Source of the DNA: Deltaproteobacteria bacterium
GTDB taxonomy: Bacteria > Desulfobacterota > Desulfuromonadia > Desulfuromonadales > JAAYDE01
Length of the DNA: 41,263 bases
Reading direction: 5' to 3'
NCBI GenBank assembly: GCA_016926265.1
Contig: JAFGOW010000101.1
Location: forward strand, 1-41,263
Position 1 is the first letter of the stretch. Every line of letters begins with the position of its first letter. Positions 8,281-16,342 of this stretch are shown in pieces. The notes below the pieces were generated by a model that saw only the letters and a program-made list of their open reading frames with translations, had not been told where the DNA came from and did no database searches. Both the position numbers and the translations under genes were made by a program.

Positions 8281-8583
8281 ATGAGGTTATCCGTTCTGTT
8301 TTCGACCCTGTTGGCGACCATCCTGCTGCTGACGGCGCCGGTGGACGCCCGCTTCATCCCTTCCGGAAACGTGACCGCGGTTTACCCCGAGCATCACCGG
8401 GTGACCATCGACCGCCAGACCTGCCGCATCAGCTCCGACACCCTGATCGACAGCGTTTCCCGGCCGGGAGTTGCTTTGAGTATCGGTGATCTGCAAAAGG
8501 GGCAGAAGGTATTTTATGAGTTGTCTCCCAAAAAGGGGCTGGAGCCCGAACTGAAGCGGATCACCATCCGGGATGTGGATTGA
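8281..8583 (+). CDS. Small secreted protein within the minor pilin operon
   Basis: A 100-residue protein whose first 23 or so residues (MRLSVLFSTLLATILLLTAPVDA) form a Sec signal peptide, leaving a mature domain of about 77 residues predicted to be rich in beta strands (GNVTAVYPEHHRVTIDRQTCRI, then KGQKVFYELSPKKG). One cysteine remains. It lies between pilX and pilY1 after a GAGG ribosome site. I do not recognise the family. The size, export and position recall PilY2, a small protein of the P. aeruginosa fimU-pilVWXY1Y2E operon, but gene order differs and I cannot show homology. A periplasmic chaperone or assembly accessory for PilY1 is a reasonable guess only. Confidence 0.72.
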   Translation: MRLSVLFSTLLATILLLTAPVDARFIPSGNVTAVYPEHHRVTIDRQTCRISSDTLIDSVSRPGVALSIGDLQKGQKVFYELSPKKGLEPELKRITIRDVD

Positions 8584-8653
8584 AGAAAAGACAAATTCAT
8601 TTTTTCTCCACTGCGGCTACAGGGAGAAGAGACCTGATTGAAAGGATGCGGCC

Positions 8654-11600
8654 ATGTTGACCAGAAAATTGACCTTCGGGGATAAGTTTAGGGCGTGGCC
8701 TTGGGCTGTCGCCGTGGTTTTCGGGCTGTTGCTCCATTGCTTCCCCGCGGAAAACGCCAACGCCGACATCGCCCAGTCGCCACTGTTCCTGACGGTCGAG
8801 GTGGCGCCCAACATCGTTTTCGTGATCGACGACTCCGGTTCGATGATGTTCGAAACGATTCCGGAAACCATCACCGATACCTTCCAGACGTCGGTTTACT
8901 ACATGTTTCCAAGAACCTACAGCAGCAAAGATGCCAATACCTGGAATATCTACGGCGCCAGCAAAGACTATTGGGCCGGCGGCTCCAGCAGAGCGGTGCC
9001 CAAATTCGACGCGACCAACAAATGGGCCGCCTATTTCCGCTCCTCCCACAACAATCCCATGTATTACAACCCCGCCGTGCGTTACCAGCCCTGGGTGGAT
9101 AAGGACGGCGCTCCCTGGGTCGACGCCGTTCCCAGCGCCGCCTACCACAACCCGGCGATTACGTCGAAGGGAACCCGGAATCTGACGGCCGACAACACAC
9201 AGACCGCCTGCTGGATCAAATCCACCGCGGTCAAGGGGGGCAGCGACATCTGTGAGGACAATTCCAGTTCCAAATCCGTCACCTTTTGGCCGGCTACCTA
9301 TTTCAAATACAACGGAAGCGGTTCGCTGACCGACGCTTCGAGCTACCAGCGCGTCGAAATCCGGGATAACGGCGACAGTTATGCCGGCGGCCCCAACCGC
9401 CTCGACTGTGCCGACCCCAATGCCTGCACCTACGAAGAAGAGATCCAGAACTTCGCCAACTGGTACAGCTACCACCGCTCCAGGGTCTCGACCGCCCGCG
9501 CTGGCATCGGGCGCGCCTTCGCCGACCAGGGGGAAACGATCCGCGTTGGCTTCGGGGCCATCAACGCAGGCTCCAAAACCCTGGATGGCGCCACCAGCCC
9601 CGGTACCCTAATCCGGGGGGTGCGCGATTTTTCCGGCGCCGACCGGGAGGAGTTTTTCAGCCTGCTCTATGGCCTTGAAATCGAGGCGGCTGGCACCCCG
9701 CTGCGGCGCGGCCTCGACGACGTGGGGCAGTATTACCGCCGCACCGGCTCCCAGGGGCCCTGGAGTACCACCCCCGGCGTCAGCGGCGGCGAGGATCTGG
9801 CCTGCCGCAGTTGCTACACCCTGCTCATGACCGATGGCTACTGGAGCCACGATACTTCCAACACCTATACCGCCAGGGATTCGGTCCGGCGGGCCAACGT
9901 GGACAATACCAACGGGCCTGTCATCAACAATCCCGTTCCACTGAGCCCGAACTACCAGTATCTCCGCCCACGGCCCTATCGCGACGACTATTCCAACACC
10001 CTGGCTGACGTGGCCATGTATTACTGGAACCGAGACCTGCGCACCGACATCCCCAACAAGGTGCCGACCTCGGCTGTGGACGAGGCCTTTTGGCAGCACA
10101 TGGTGACCTTCGGCATCGGCTTCGGGGTCATAGGAAGCCTGGATCCGGCGACGGACCTCCCGGATTTGACCTCCGGCGCCAAGAGCTGGCCCAACCCGGT
10201 GAACACCAATTCCGATCCGGCCAAAATCGACGATCTGTGGCATGCCTCCCTCAACAGCCGCGGCGATTTCTTCAGCGCCACCGAGCCGGATCTGTTCGCG
10301 CAGAAGATGGGCGATATGATCGCCGCCCTGGTCGACCGCCGGATCGGTTCGGCGGCGGCCATCGCCACCAACTCGACGCGCCTCGTCGATACCACGCTGA
10401 TCTATCAGGCCCGTTTCGACAGCTCTGACTGGAGCGGGGAGATCATCGCCTATAAGATCAACAGCGACGGCTCAATCGGCGACGTGGGCTGGACCACCAG
10501 TCTGGAGGGGAAGATTCCGGTCCACGGCAGCCGCCAGGTTTTCACCTGGAACGGCGCCGCCGGCGCCGAATTCGCCTGGGCCAATCTGAGCGCCGCCCAG
10601 AAAACCGCGCTGCAGGCCGGCGGCACCGAACAGCAGGGGATCGACCGGCTGAACTGGATCCGCGGCGACCAGAGCAAGGAAAGCAATAAGACCGACGGCT
10701 ATTTGCGCATCCGCACCAAGATCCTCGGCGATATCGTCAACTCCGACCCGGTGGTGATCGGGGCGCCCGATTTCCAGTACGAGAAGCTCCCCGTTGGCAC
10801 CGCCGGGCAGAGCACCTATGACGATTTCCAGACCGGCAACAAAAGCCGGGCCAAGACCCTCTACATCGGCGGCAACGACGGCATGCTCCACGCCTTCGAC
10901 GCCCTGACCGGGGTGGAGAAATTCGCCTACATCCCCTCCCTGGTTTTCAACAACCTCGCCTCTCTGACCAGCCCCGACTATGTGCACCGTTATTTCGTGG
11001 ACGGCTCCGCCTATTTCGGCGATGCCTTTTATGAAGACACCACGGGGGGCACCAGCGCCTGGAAAACGGTCATGGTGGGGACCCTCGGCGGCGGCGGGCG
11101 CGGCGTCTTCGCCCTCGACATCACCAATCCCGACGGCTTTGACGCCGGCAAGGTGCTCTGGGAGTTCACCGACCCCGACCTCGGCTACGTCATGGGGCAA
11201 CCGATGGTGGTCCGGATGCAGAACGGCAAGTGGGCCGCCGTCTTCGGCAACGGCTATGCCAGCGACAACAGCAAGGCTTTCCTCTTCATCGTCGATCTCT
11301 GGACCGGCGCTCTGATCCGCAAGATCGACACCGGCGCCGGCAGCGCGGCCAGCCCCAACGGCCTGGGCGTTCCCGCGCTGCTGGCCAACGCCAATAAAAG
11401 CATCGACTACGCCTATGCCGGGGATCTGCTCGGCAACCTCTGGAAGTTCGATCTCACCAACAGCGATGCCTCCAAATGGACTATCGGTTACAAATCGGGA
11501 AGCACCGGGATTCCTCTCTTCATGGCCAGGAGACCCGCAACGCAGGTTCAGCCGATCACCTCTCCGCTTGAGATCGGGAAACATCCCGAGGGCGGCTACA

Positions 11601-12280
11601 TGATCTATTTCGGGACCGGAAAATATTTCGAAACCGACGACAATCTGGTTTCCGCCACTACGCCGATCCAGTCCTTTTACGGCATCTGGGACAACGAAAA
11701 AACCGCCATCACCGTCACCGACCGCAGCTCCCTCCAACAGCAGACGATCCTTTACGAAGGGCTGTTTTCGGAAGACAGCGAGGATTTGGTGCGGGTGACC
11801 TCCAGCAACACCATCGATTGGAAGACCAAACGAGGCTGGTATATCGATCTGGTGTCGCCGGCTGGAACCATCGAGGGGGAACGGGTGGTGAGCGCGCCGC
11901 TGCTCCGCCATGGGCGCGTCATCTTCACCACGGTCATTCCCTTGAACGATCCCTGCGCGGCGGGGGGGACGAGCTGGCTCATGGAGCTGATGGCCGAATC
12001 GGGATCGCGTCCAACCTATTCCGTCTTTGACATGGACGAGGACGGGAAAATCAACTCCGCCGACATGGTGACGGTCACCATCGGCGGGGAAGAGGTCACG
12101 GTGGCGGTCTCCGGCGACAAATCGGATGTCGGCATCATCAAGACCCCGGCTGTCATCACCGCCGGAGACGGCGTCGAATACAAATATACCGGCGGTTCCG
12201 AAGGCGGTATCGCGGTGATCCGGGAAAAAGGGAGCGACAACGATCAATTCGGGCGCCGTTCCTGGCGGCAGTTGCGCTAA
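8654..12280 (+). CDS. pilY1: Type IV pilus tip adhesin / biogenesis factor PilY1
   Basis: A 1208-residue exported protein. The Sec signal ends near ANA-D (about residue 38). A von Willebrand A-like domain begins with the MIDAS motif DDSGSM (59-64), which binds a divalent metal and ligand. The C-terminal half (from about residue 700) is the PilY1 beta-propeller, with TLYIGGNDGMLHAFDALTG and KWAAVFGNGYASD as PQQ-like blades. Near the C-terminus a complete EF-hand/dockerin-type loop is present (D1126-D1137: DMDEDGKINSAD), which should bind calcium. AAAGG precedes the ATG. PilY1 sits on the pilus tip, antagonises PilT retraction in a calcium-dependent way and in some species acts in adhesion or surface sensing. 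Its length is similar to P. aeruginosa PilY1. Confidence 0.93.
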   Translation: MLTRKLTFGDKFRAWPWAVAVVFGLLLHCFPAENANADIAQSPLFLTVEVAPNIVFVIDDSGSMMFETIPETITDTFQTSVYYMFPRTYSSKDANTWNIYGASKDYWAGGSSRAVPKFDATNKWAAYFRSSHNNPMYYNPAVRYQPWVDKDGAPWVDAVPSAAYHNPAITSKGTRNLTADNTQTACWIKSTAVKGGSDICEDNSSSKSVTFWPATYFKYNGSGSLTDASSYQRVEIRDNGDSYAGGPNRLDCADPNACTYEEEIQNFANWYSYHRSRVSTARAGIGRAFADQGETIRVGFGAINAGSKTLDGATSPGTLIRGVRDFSGADREEFFSLLYGLEIEAAGTPLRRGLDDVGQYYRRTGSQGPWSTTPGVSGGEDLACRSCYTLLMTDGYWSHDTSNTYTARDSVRRANVDNTNGPVINNPVPLSPNYQYLRPRPYRDDYSNTLADVAMYYWNRDLRTDIPNKVPTSAVDEAFWQHMVTFGIGFGVIGSLDPATDLPDLTSGAKSWPNPVNTNSDPAKIDDLWHASLNSRGDFFSATEPDLFAQKMGDMIAALVDRRIGSAAAIATNSTRLVDTTLIYQARFDSSDWSGEIIAYKINSDGSIGDVGWTTSLEGKIPVHGSRQVFTWNGAAGAEFAWANLSAAQKTALQAGGTEQQGIDRLNWIRGDQSKESNKTDGYLRIRTKILGDIVNSDPVVIGAPDFQYEKLPVGTAGQSTYDDFQTGNKSRAKTLYIGGNDGMLHAFDALTGVEKFAYIPSLVFNNLASLTSPDYVHRYFVDGSAYFGDAFYEDTTGGTSAWKTVMVGTLGGGGRGVFALDITNPDGFDAGKVLWEFTDPDLGYVMGQPMVVRMQNGKWAAVFGNGYASDNSKAFLFIVDLWTGALIRKIDTGAGSAASPNGLGVPALLANANKSIDYAYAGDLLGNLWKFDLTNSDASKWTIGYKSGSTGIPLFMARRPATQVQPITSPLEIGKHPEGGYMIYFGTGKYFETDDNLVSATTPIQSFYGIWDNEKTAITVTDRSSLQQQTILYEGLFSEDSEDLVRVTSSNTIDWKTKRGWYIDLVSPAGTIEGERVVSAPLLRHGRVIFTTVIPLNDPCAAGGTSWLMELMAESGSRPTYSVFDMDEDGKINSADMVTVTIGGEEVTVAVSGDKSDVGIIKTPAVITAGDGVEYKYTGGSEGGIAVIREKGSDNDQFGRRSWRQLR

Positions 12281-12314
12281 TATCGGCCATGGACCTGAAA
12301 CCTCTGGAGCGGAT

Positions 12315-12701
12315 ATGAAATCGGAGCAGGGTTTTTCTCTCATTGAATTGCTGATCGTGGTCGCTATCTTCGGCATCCTGGTGGCCATCGCCATACCGTC
12401 CTACACCAGCTACCGGAGAAGCGCCAACCGCTCCGAGGCGCGGACCTCGCTGCTGGAGATTTCCCAGGAACTGGAACGCTATTTCGTGCGGCAAAACACC
12501 TATGTCGATAACGTCAACCAGCATAATTTGCCGAGGGATTCCCCCCATGGGATTTATCGGCTTCGGTTTGCCGCCGGTTTCCCGACCGCGACTACCTATA
12601 CTCTGGAGGCGACCCCCCAGGGGGCGCAACTTGATGATGCGGAATGCGGCACCCTGAGCATCGACCATCTCGGGAACAAACAACCGGCCGGCTGCTGGTG
12701 A
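12315..12701 (+). CDS. pilE: Minor pilin PilE
   Basis: A 128-residue prepilin. The short leader MKSEQG is followed by [24 protein letters not shown], so mature Phe1 and Glu5 are present. The segment RSEARTSLLEISQELERYFVRQNTY and the closing CGTLSIDHLGNKQPAGCW, with two cysteines that would form the D-loop disulfide, are typical of the PilE minor pilins found at the end of fimU-pilVWXY1 operons. It is the last gene of the operon, 34 bases after pilY1, and is followed by a strong terminator. It is distinct from the major pilin at 24833, which lacks a D-loop. Confidence 0.86.
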   Translation: MKSEQGFSLIELLIVVAIFGILVAIAIPSYTSYRRSANRSEARTSLLEISQELERYFVRQNTYVDNVNQHNLPRDSPHGIYRLRFAAGFPTATTYTLEATPQGAQLDDAECGTLSIDHLGNKQPAGCW

Positions 12702-12731
12702 TCCAAACGGCTTGGCTTAGAGGTTAAAGAG

Positions 12732-12795
12732 CCGGCCGCCCTTTCGTGGGCGGCCGGAGGCTGTTTCTTTTCGGGGCGTCCCTTTTGGGCGCCCC
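12732..12795 (+). terminator. Double hairpin terminator after pilE
   Basis: The first hairpin has a perfect 10-bp GC stem (12732-12741 with 12748-12757, loop TTTCGT) followed by a T-rich stretch. The second (12773-12782 with 12787-12795, loop TTTT, one bulged T) is followed by ATTTT. Together they close the minor pilin operon. Confidence 0.78.
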
Positions 12796-12829
12796 ATTTT
12801 GCCGTGTAAAGGGTTGGGCAGCTTTTCCC

Positions 12830-12859
12830 TTGCGGGGGACTCGGGGATGCCGCTATACT
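12830..12859 (+). promoter_or_regulatory. Candidate sigma-70 promoter for the DUF1015 gene
   Basis: TTGCGG (12830-12835) and TATACT (12854-12859) are separated by 18 bases. The -10 box lies 35 bases before the ATG at 12895. It sits immediately downstream of the terminator of the previous operon. Confidence 0.5.
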
Positions 12860-12894
12860 TCTTCCTTATTTGTGGCATTCAAAGAGAGGCGCCC

Positions 12895-14226
12895 ATGGCC
12901 AAGATCGCCCCGTTCCGCGGTTTTCTCTATCAGCAGAGCCGGATCAAAGACCTCAAAAGCGTCATGGCGCCCCCCTATGACTGCATCTCGGCCGCCTTGC
13001 AGGAAGAACTCTACCGCCACAACCCCTGCAATGTCGTCCGCCTGATCCTGGGAAAGACCTTCGACAGCGACGACGATTACAACAACCGCTACACCCGCGC
13101 CGCCGCCTTTTTCCAGGAGTGGCGGCGGGAAGGGGTGCTGGTCCGGGACGAGCAGCCGGCCGTCTATCTCTACGACCAGAAATATCCCAACGAAGAGGGG
13201 GAGGAGATGGTCCGCAAGGGGTTTCTGGCCCTGGTCCGTCTCGAGGATTTTTCCTCGGGGGTGGTAAAACCCCACGAACATACCCTCGAAGGCCCCAAAA
13301 CCGACCGTTTTGAACTGATGAAGGCCTGCGGCGCCAACTTCAGCCCGATCTTTTCCCTCTATTCCGATCCGACCTTCGCCCTGGAATCGGTGATGAGGAA
13401 GAACCGGGAGCGGACCCCGGATCTGTCGGTGCGTTATGACGGCGACGAGCACCATCTGCTGTGGCGGGTCACCGACGAAGGGCAGATCCGCAAGTTTCAG
13501 GAACTGCTCAACGGCAAACCGCTTTTCATCGCCGACGGCCATCACCGCTACGAGACCGCGCTTCGCTACCGGGACTACCTCCGCGACCGGACCGCTAATT
13601 TCACCGGCAAGGAACCCTTCAATTATGCCCTCATGTATTTCTGCAACATGGAGGATCAGGGGCTGATGGTGTTTCCCATCCACCGGCTGATTTTCGGGCT
13701 TCCAGCGCTCGACCCGGCCGCTTTTCTGGAGGCCGCCGCCCAAAATTTCGTGGTGGAGCCCGACGGCTTCGACATCGACGACCCCGTTTCCCGCAAACGG
13801 GTGCGGGCCACCCTGGCCGGTAAAGGGAAATATTGCTTTGCCTGGTATCCGGGCGGCGGCAAGATTTATTTCCTGACCTTGCGAAATGAGGCGGTCATGA
13901 ACGGTTATTTTCCCGCCGAGGCTCCCAAGGCGCTGAAGACCCTCGACGTCTCCATCCTGCACCGGCTGGTGATCGAGGAACTGCTCGGCATTTCGCTGGA
14001 GGATCAGAAAAACCAGAAAAACATCGAATACGTCAAAGGATTCGACGAGGCGTTGCGGGGGGTCCGGGAGGGCAGGGCGCAGATGGCCTTTCTGATGAAT
14101 GCCACCCGGGTCGGAGAGGTTCGGGAAGTGGCCAACATCGGCGGCAAGATGCCTCAGAAATCGACTTATTTTTTTCCCAAACTGTTGAGCGGCATGGTGA
14201 TCAACAAGATCACCGAGGACCCCTGA
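12895..14226 (+). CDS. DUF1015 family protein (COG4198-like)
   Basis: A 443-residue cytoplasmic protein. The frame opens at TTG 12799, but the conserved family N-terminus begins at the ATG at 12895 (MAKIAPFRGFLYQ), which also sits correctly behind the candidate promoter. Signatures are VMAPPYDCIS near residue 25, VVKPHEHTLEGPKTDR near 125 and FIADGHHRYETALRYRD near 210. The His/Asp/Glu-rich middle motif looks like a metal or phosphate site. The biochemical role of the bacterial members is not established to my knowledge; in this bacterial group they often occur near serine biosynthesis genes, but none is seen here. The gene stands alone between two terminator-like structures. Confidence 0.85.
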   Translation: MAKIAPFRGFLYQQSRIKDLKSVMAPPYDCISAALQEELYRHNPCNVVRLILGKTFDSDDDYNNRYTRAAAFFQEWRREGVLVRDEQPAVYLYDQKYPNEEGEEMVRKGFLALVRLEDFSSGVVKPHEHTLEGPKTDRFELMKACGANFSPIFSLYSDPTFALESVMRKNRERTPDLSVRYDGDEHHLLWRVTDEGQIRKFQELLNGKPLFIADGHHRYETALRYRDYLRDRTANFTGKEPFNYALMYFCNMEDQGLMVFPIHRLIFGLPALDPAAFLEAAAQNFVVEPDGFDIDDPVSRKRVRATLAGKGKYCFAWYPGGGKIYFLTLRNEAVMNGYFPAEAPKALKTLDVSILHRLVIEELLGISLEDQKNQKNIEYVKGFDEALRGVREGRAQMAFLMNATRVGEVREVANIGGKMPQKSTYFFPKLLSGMVINKITEDP

Positions 14227-14246
14227 CGGGGCGCCGGGGGAGTCTT

Positions 14247-14308
14247 AAACCGGTTTCAAACGAACAAGGGCGGCGCTAGCGCCGCCCTTGTTCGTTTGAA
14301 ACCGGTTT
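14247..14308 (+). terminator. 62-bp perfect palindrome, probable terminator of the DUF1015 gene
   Basis: Positions 14247-14277 are the exact reverse complement of 14278-14308, centred on GGCGCTAGCGCC, with no mismatch or loop. The right arm runs into TTTTT followed by CCC. It starts 20 bases after the DUF1015 stop. As RNA it would form a stem of nearly 30 bp, much longer than the usual 8-12 bp intrinsic terminator. Confidence 0.7.
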
Positions 14309-14446
14309 TTCCCTCTTCAATATTGAATGTTGTTAATGTAAAAATACCGTTACGTTCTCTCTCCACGGGGTGGCGATGCCGGTCCCGAAGCCGTCAAATT
14401 TTTGTCCTGGCAGGGTTTTTCCCACTCGCTGGAAGGAATCTCGGCC

Positions 14447-15448
14447 ATGAAGATCGTCAGGAACCTGGAAGACCCTCTGCTCCCCCTGAAAAACACCGTG
14501 GTCACCATCGGCAACTTTGACGGCGTCCACCTCGGCCACCGGGAAATCTTCCGGCGGCTGGTCGCCGCCGCCCGCCGCCTCGGCGGCAGTTCGGCGGTGT
14601 TGACCTTCGTCCCCCATCCCATGGAGGTGCTGGCGCCGCATCGGGCGCCGCGCCTCATCAATACCTACGCCGAAAAGGAGGCCCTCATCGAGGCCTCCCA
14701 CATCGATTTCCTGGTCTGCGCCCCTTTCACCGCCGAAACTGCCCGGATGCCGGCGCCGCGCTTCGTGGAAGAAGTCCTGGTGGGGAAACTGGGTCTGACC
14801 CATCTGATCGTCGGCTATGACTACCGTTTCGGGAAGGGGCGGGAAGGGGACATCCCCTATCTGGCCGAAAAAGGGAAGGAGATGGGTTTCGGGGTCGAGA
14901 TTCTGAAGCCGATTTCCAAGGGCGGCCAGATCTACAGCTCCACGTTTATCCGCAAGCTCATCGCCGAGGGCAAGGTGGCGGAGGCGATCCCCTTCCTGGG
15001 GAGGAATTTCAAACTGGAAGGGTGGGTGCGACCCGGTTTCCGGCGCGGGCGCATGATCGGCTATCCCACCGCCAATCTGATCCCCGACCCGAAGATCCTT
15101 CCCGGCCCCGGCGTTTACGCCGTGAAGGTCCGCTGCCGCGGCCAAATCCGGGACGGCGTTCTCAACATCGGCTACAACCCCACCTTCTCCCAGAACGAAC
15201 TGTCGGTGGAGGTTCACATTCTCGATTTCGCGGAGACCATTTACGGCGAAAAGGTACGGCTTTTTTTCGTGGATCGGCTGCGGGACGAAACCCATTTTCC
15301 GTCGAGGGAGGAGCTTCGGGCCGCCATCGGTCAGGATGTCGAGCAGGCCCGCCGGATACTGAAAACCAGCCGGATCATCGAATACCGGGAATATCTGGAA
15401 GCTGGCGACGGCGCCTCCGGGGAAGGGAATTCTCATGAAAGGGATTGA
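14447..15448 (+). CDS. ribF: Bifunctional riboflavin kinase / FMN adenylyltransferase
   Basis: A 333-residue enzyme making FMN and FAD from riboflavin. The N-terminal nucleotidyltransferase domain shows TIGNFDGVHLGHRE with the HxGH-type site, VGYDYRFGKGREGD and the YSSTFIRKLI segment near residue 165. The C-terminal riboflavin kinase domain shows RGRMIGYPTANL, GVYAVKV, GVLNIGYNPTF and VEVHILDF. A TTG at 14402 extends the frame, but GGAAGGA (14431-14437) precedes the ATG at 14447 at a suitable distance. Its 3' end overlaps aroE by 14 bases. No FMN riboswitch was recognised upstream. Confidence 0.94.
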   Translation: MKIVRNLEDPLLPLKNTVVTIGNFDGVHLGHREIFRRLVAAARRLGGSSAVLTFVPHPMEVLAPHRAPRLINTYAEKEALIEASHIDFLVCAPFTAETARMPAPRFVEEVLVGKLGLTHLIVGYDYRFGKGREGDIPYLAEKGKEMGFGVEILKPISKGGQIYSSTFIRKLIAEGKVAEAIPFLGRNFKLEGWVRPGFRRGRMIGYPTANLIPDPKILPGPGVYAVKVRCRGQIRDGVLNIGYNPTFSQNELSVEVHILDFAETIYGEKVRLFFVDRLRDETHFPSREELRAAIGQDVEQARRILKTSRIIEYREYLEAGDGASGEGNSHERD

Positions 15449-16301
15449 CGGCCAGACCAAAGTCTATGGGATTTTCGGCTTTCCGGTGGCGCACACCCTG
15501 TCGCCTTCGATGCAGAACGAGGCTTTCCGGCAGTCGGGGATCAACGCCGTCTATGTCCCTTTCCGGGTTCCGCCCGAACGGCTCGCAGCGGCGGTCGCCG
15601 CCCTGCGCGCCCTGGACATGGGCGGCGTCAACATCACCATTCCCCACAAAGAGAAGGTCTGCGAGCTGCTGGATGAACTCTCCCCCGAGGCGCGTCTGAT
15701 CGGCGCCGTCAACACCATCGTCCATGAGGGGGGAAGGCTGATCGGTCACAATACCGACGCGCCCGGTTTCATGCGCGCCCTGGCCGAGGAACTCGACTTC
15801 GATCCCCAGGGGAAGCGGATTCTGGTGCTGGGGGCGGGTGGTGCCTGCCGCGCCGTGGCGGCGGGACTGGCGCTGGGGGGGGCGTCCTGGATCGGAATCG
15901 CCGATCTGGTCCCCGAGCGGGCGCGGCGGCTCGGGGAGGATTTGGCGGTGACATTTAACGGCACGTTATTTGCTTCGTTTTCTTGTGGTCCAACCTCCCT
16001 TGCGGGGCTGTTGCCGACCATCGACCTGCTGGTCAACGCCACGCCGGTGGGGATGAAGGGGGAAGTTTTCGAAGGATTCGAGTGGCGTCTCCTGCCGGCG
16101 CACGCCTCCGTCTACGATCTGGTCTATGCTCCCACCGGAACTCCGCTGACAAGGGCTTTCCGGGAATTGGGGCGCCGGGCCGCCGATGGATTGGGGATGC
16201 TGGCCGCCCAGGGGGAAGAGGCCTTTTTTCTCTGGACCGGGATACGCCCCCCGGCCGGTTCGATGAAACAAAAGCTGAAAACCCTGATCCGGGGCGGGTG
16301 A
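15435..16301 (+). CDS. aroE: Shikimate dehydrogenase
   Basis: A 288-residue NADP-dependent enzyme reducing 3-dehydroshikimate in the aromatic amino acid pathway. Visible motifs are GFPVAHTLSPSMQNEAFR (substrate binding), NITIPHKEKV with the catalytic lysine, GAVNTI, HNTDAPGF with the catalytic aspartate, the dinucleotide fold LVLGAGGACRAVA and NATPVGM. Its start lies inside the end of ribF. It precedes pilB by 41 bases, and read-through into pilB is possible because no terminator lies between. I recall aroE adjoining pilB in Geobacter genomes as well. Confidence 0.94.
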   Translation: MKGIDGQTKVYGIFGFPVAHTLSPSMQNEAFRQSGINAVYVPFRVPPERLAAAVAALRALDMGGVNITIPHKEKVCELLDELSPEARLIGAVNTIVHEGGRLIGHNTDAPGFMRALAEELDFDPQGKRILVLGAGGACRAVAAGLALGGASWIGIADLVPERARRLGEDLAVTFNGTLFASFSCGPTSLAGLLPTIDLLVNATPVGMKGEVFEGFEWRLLPAHASVYDLVYAPTGTPLTRAFRELGRRAADGLGMLAAQGEEAFFLWTGIRPPAGSMKQKLKTLIRGG

Positions 16302-16342
16302 CCGCCGGGTTTTAGGGATCCGACTTTTCGGGGAATGGCTTC

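Noticed and set aside
14402-14446. TTG start extending RibF by 15 residues
   Set aside because: The ATG at 14447 has a good ribosome site and begins at the conserved family N-terminus.
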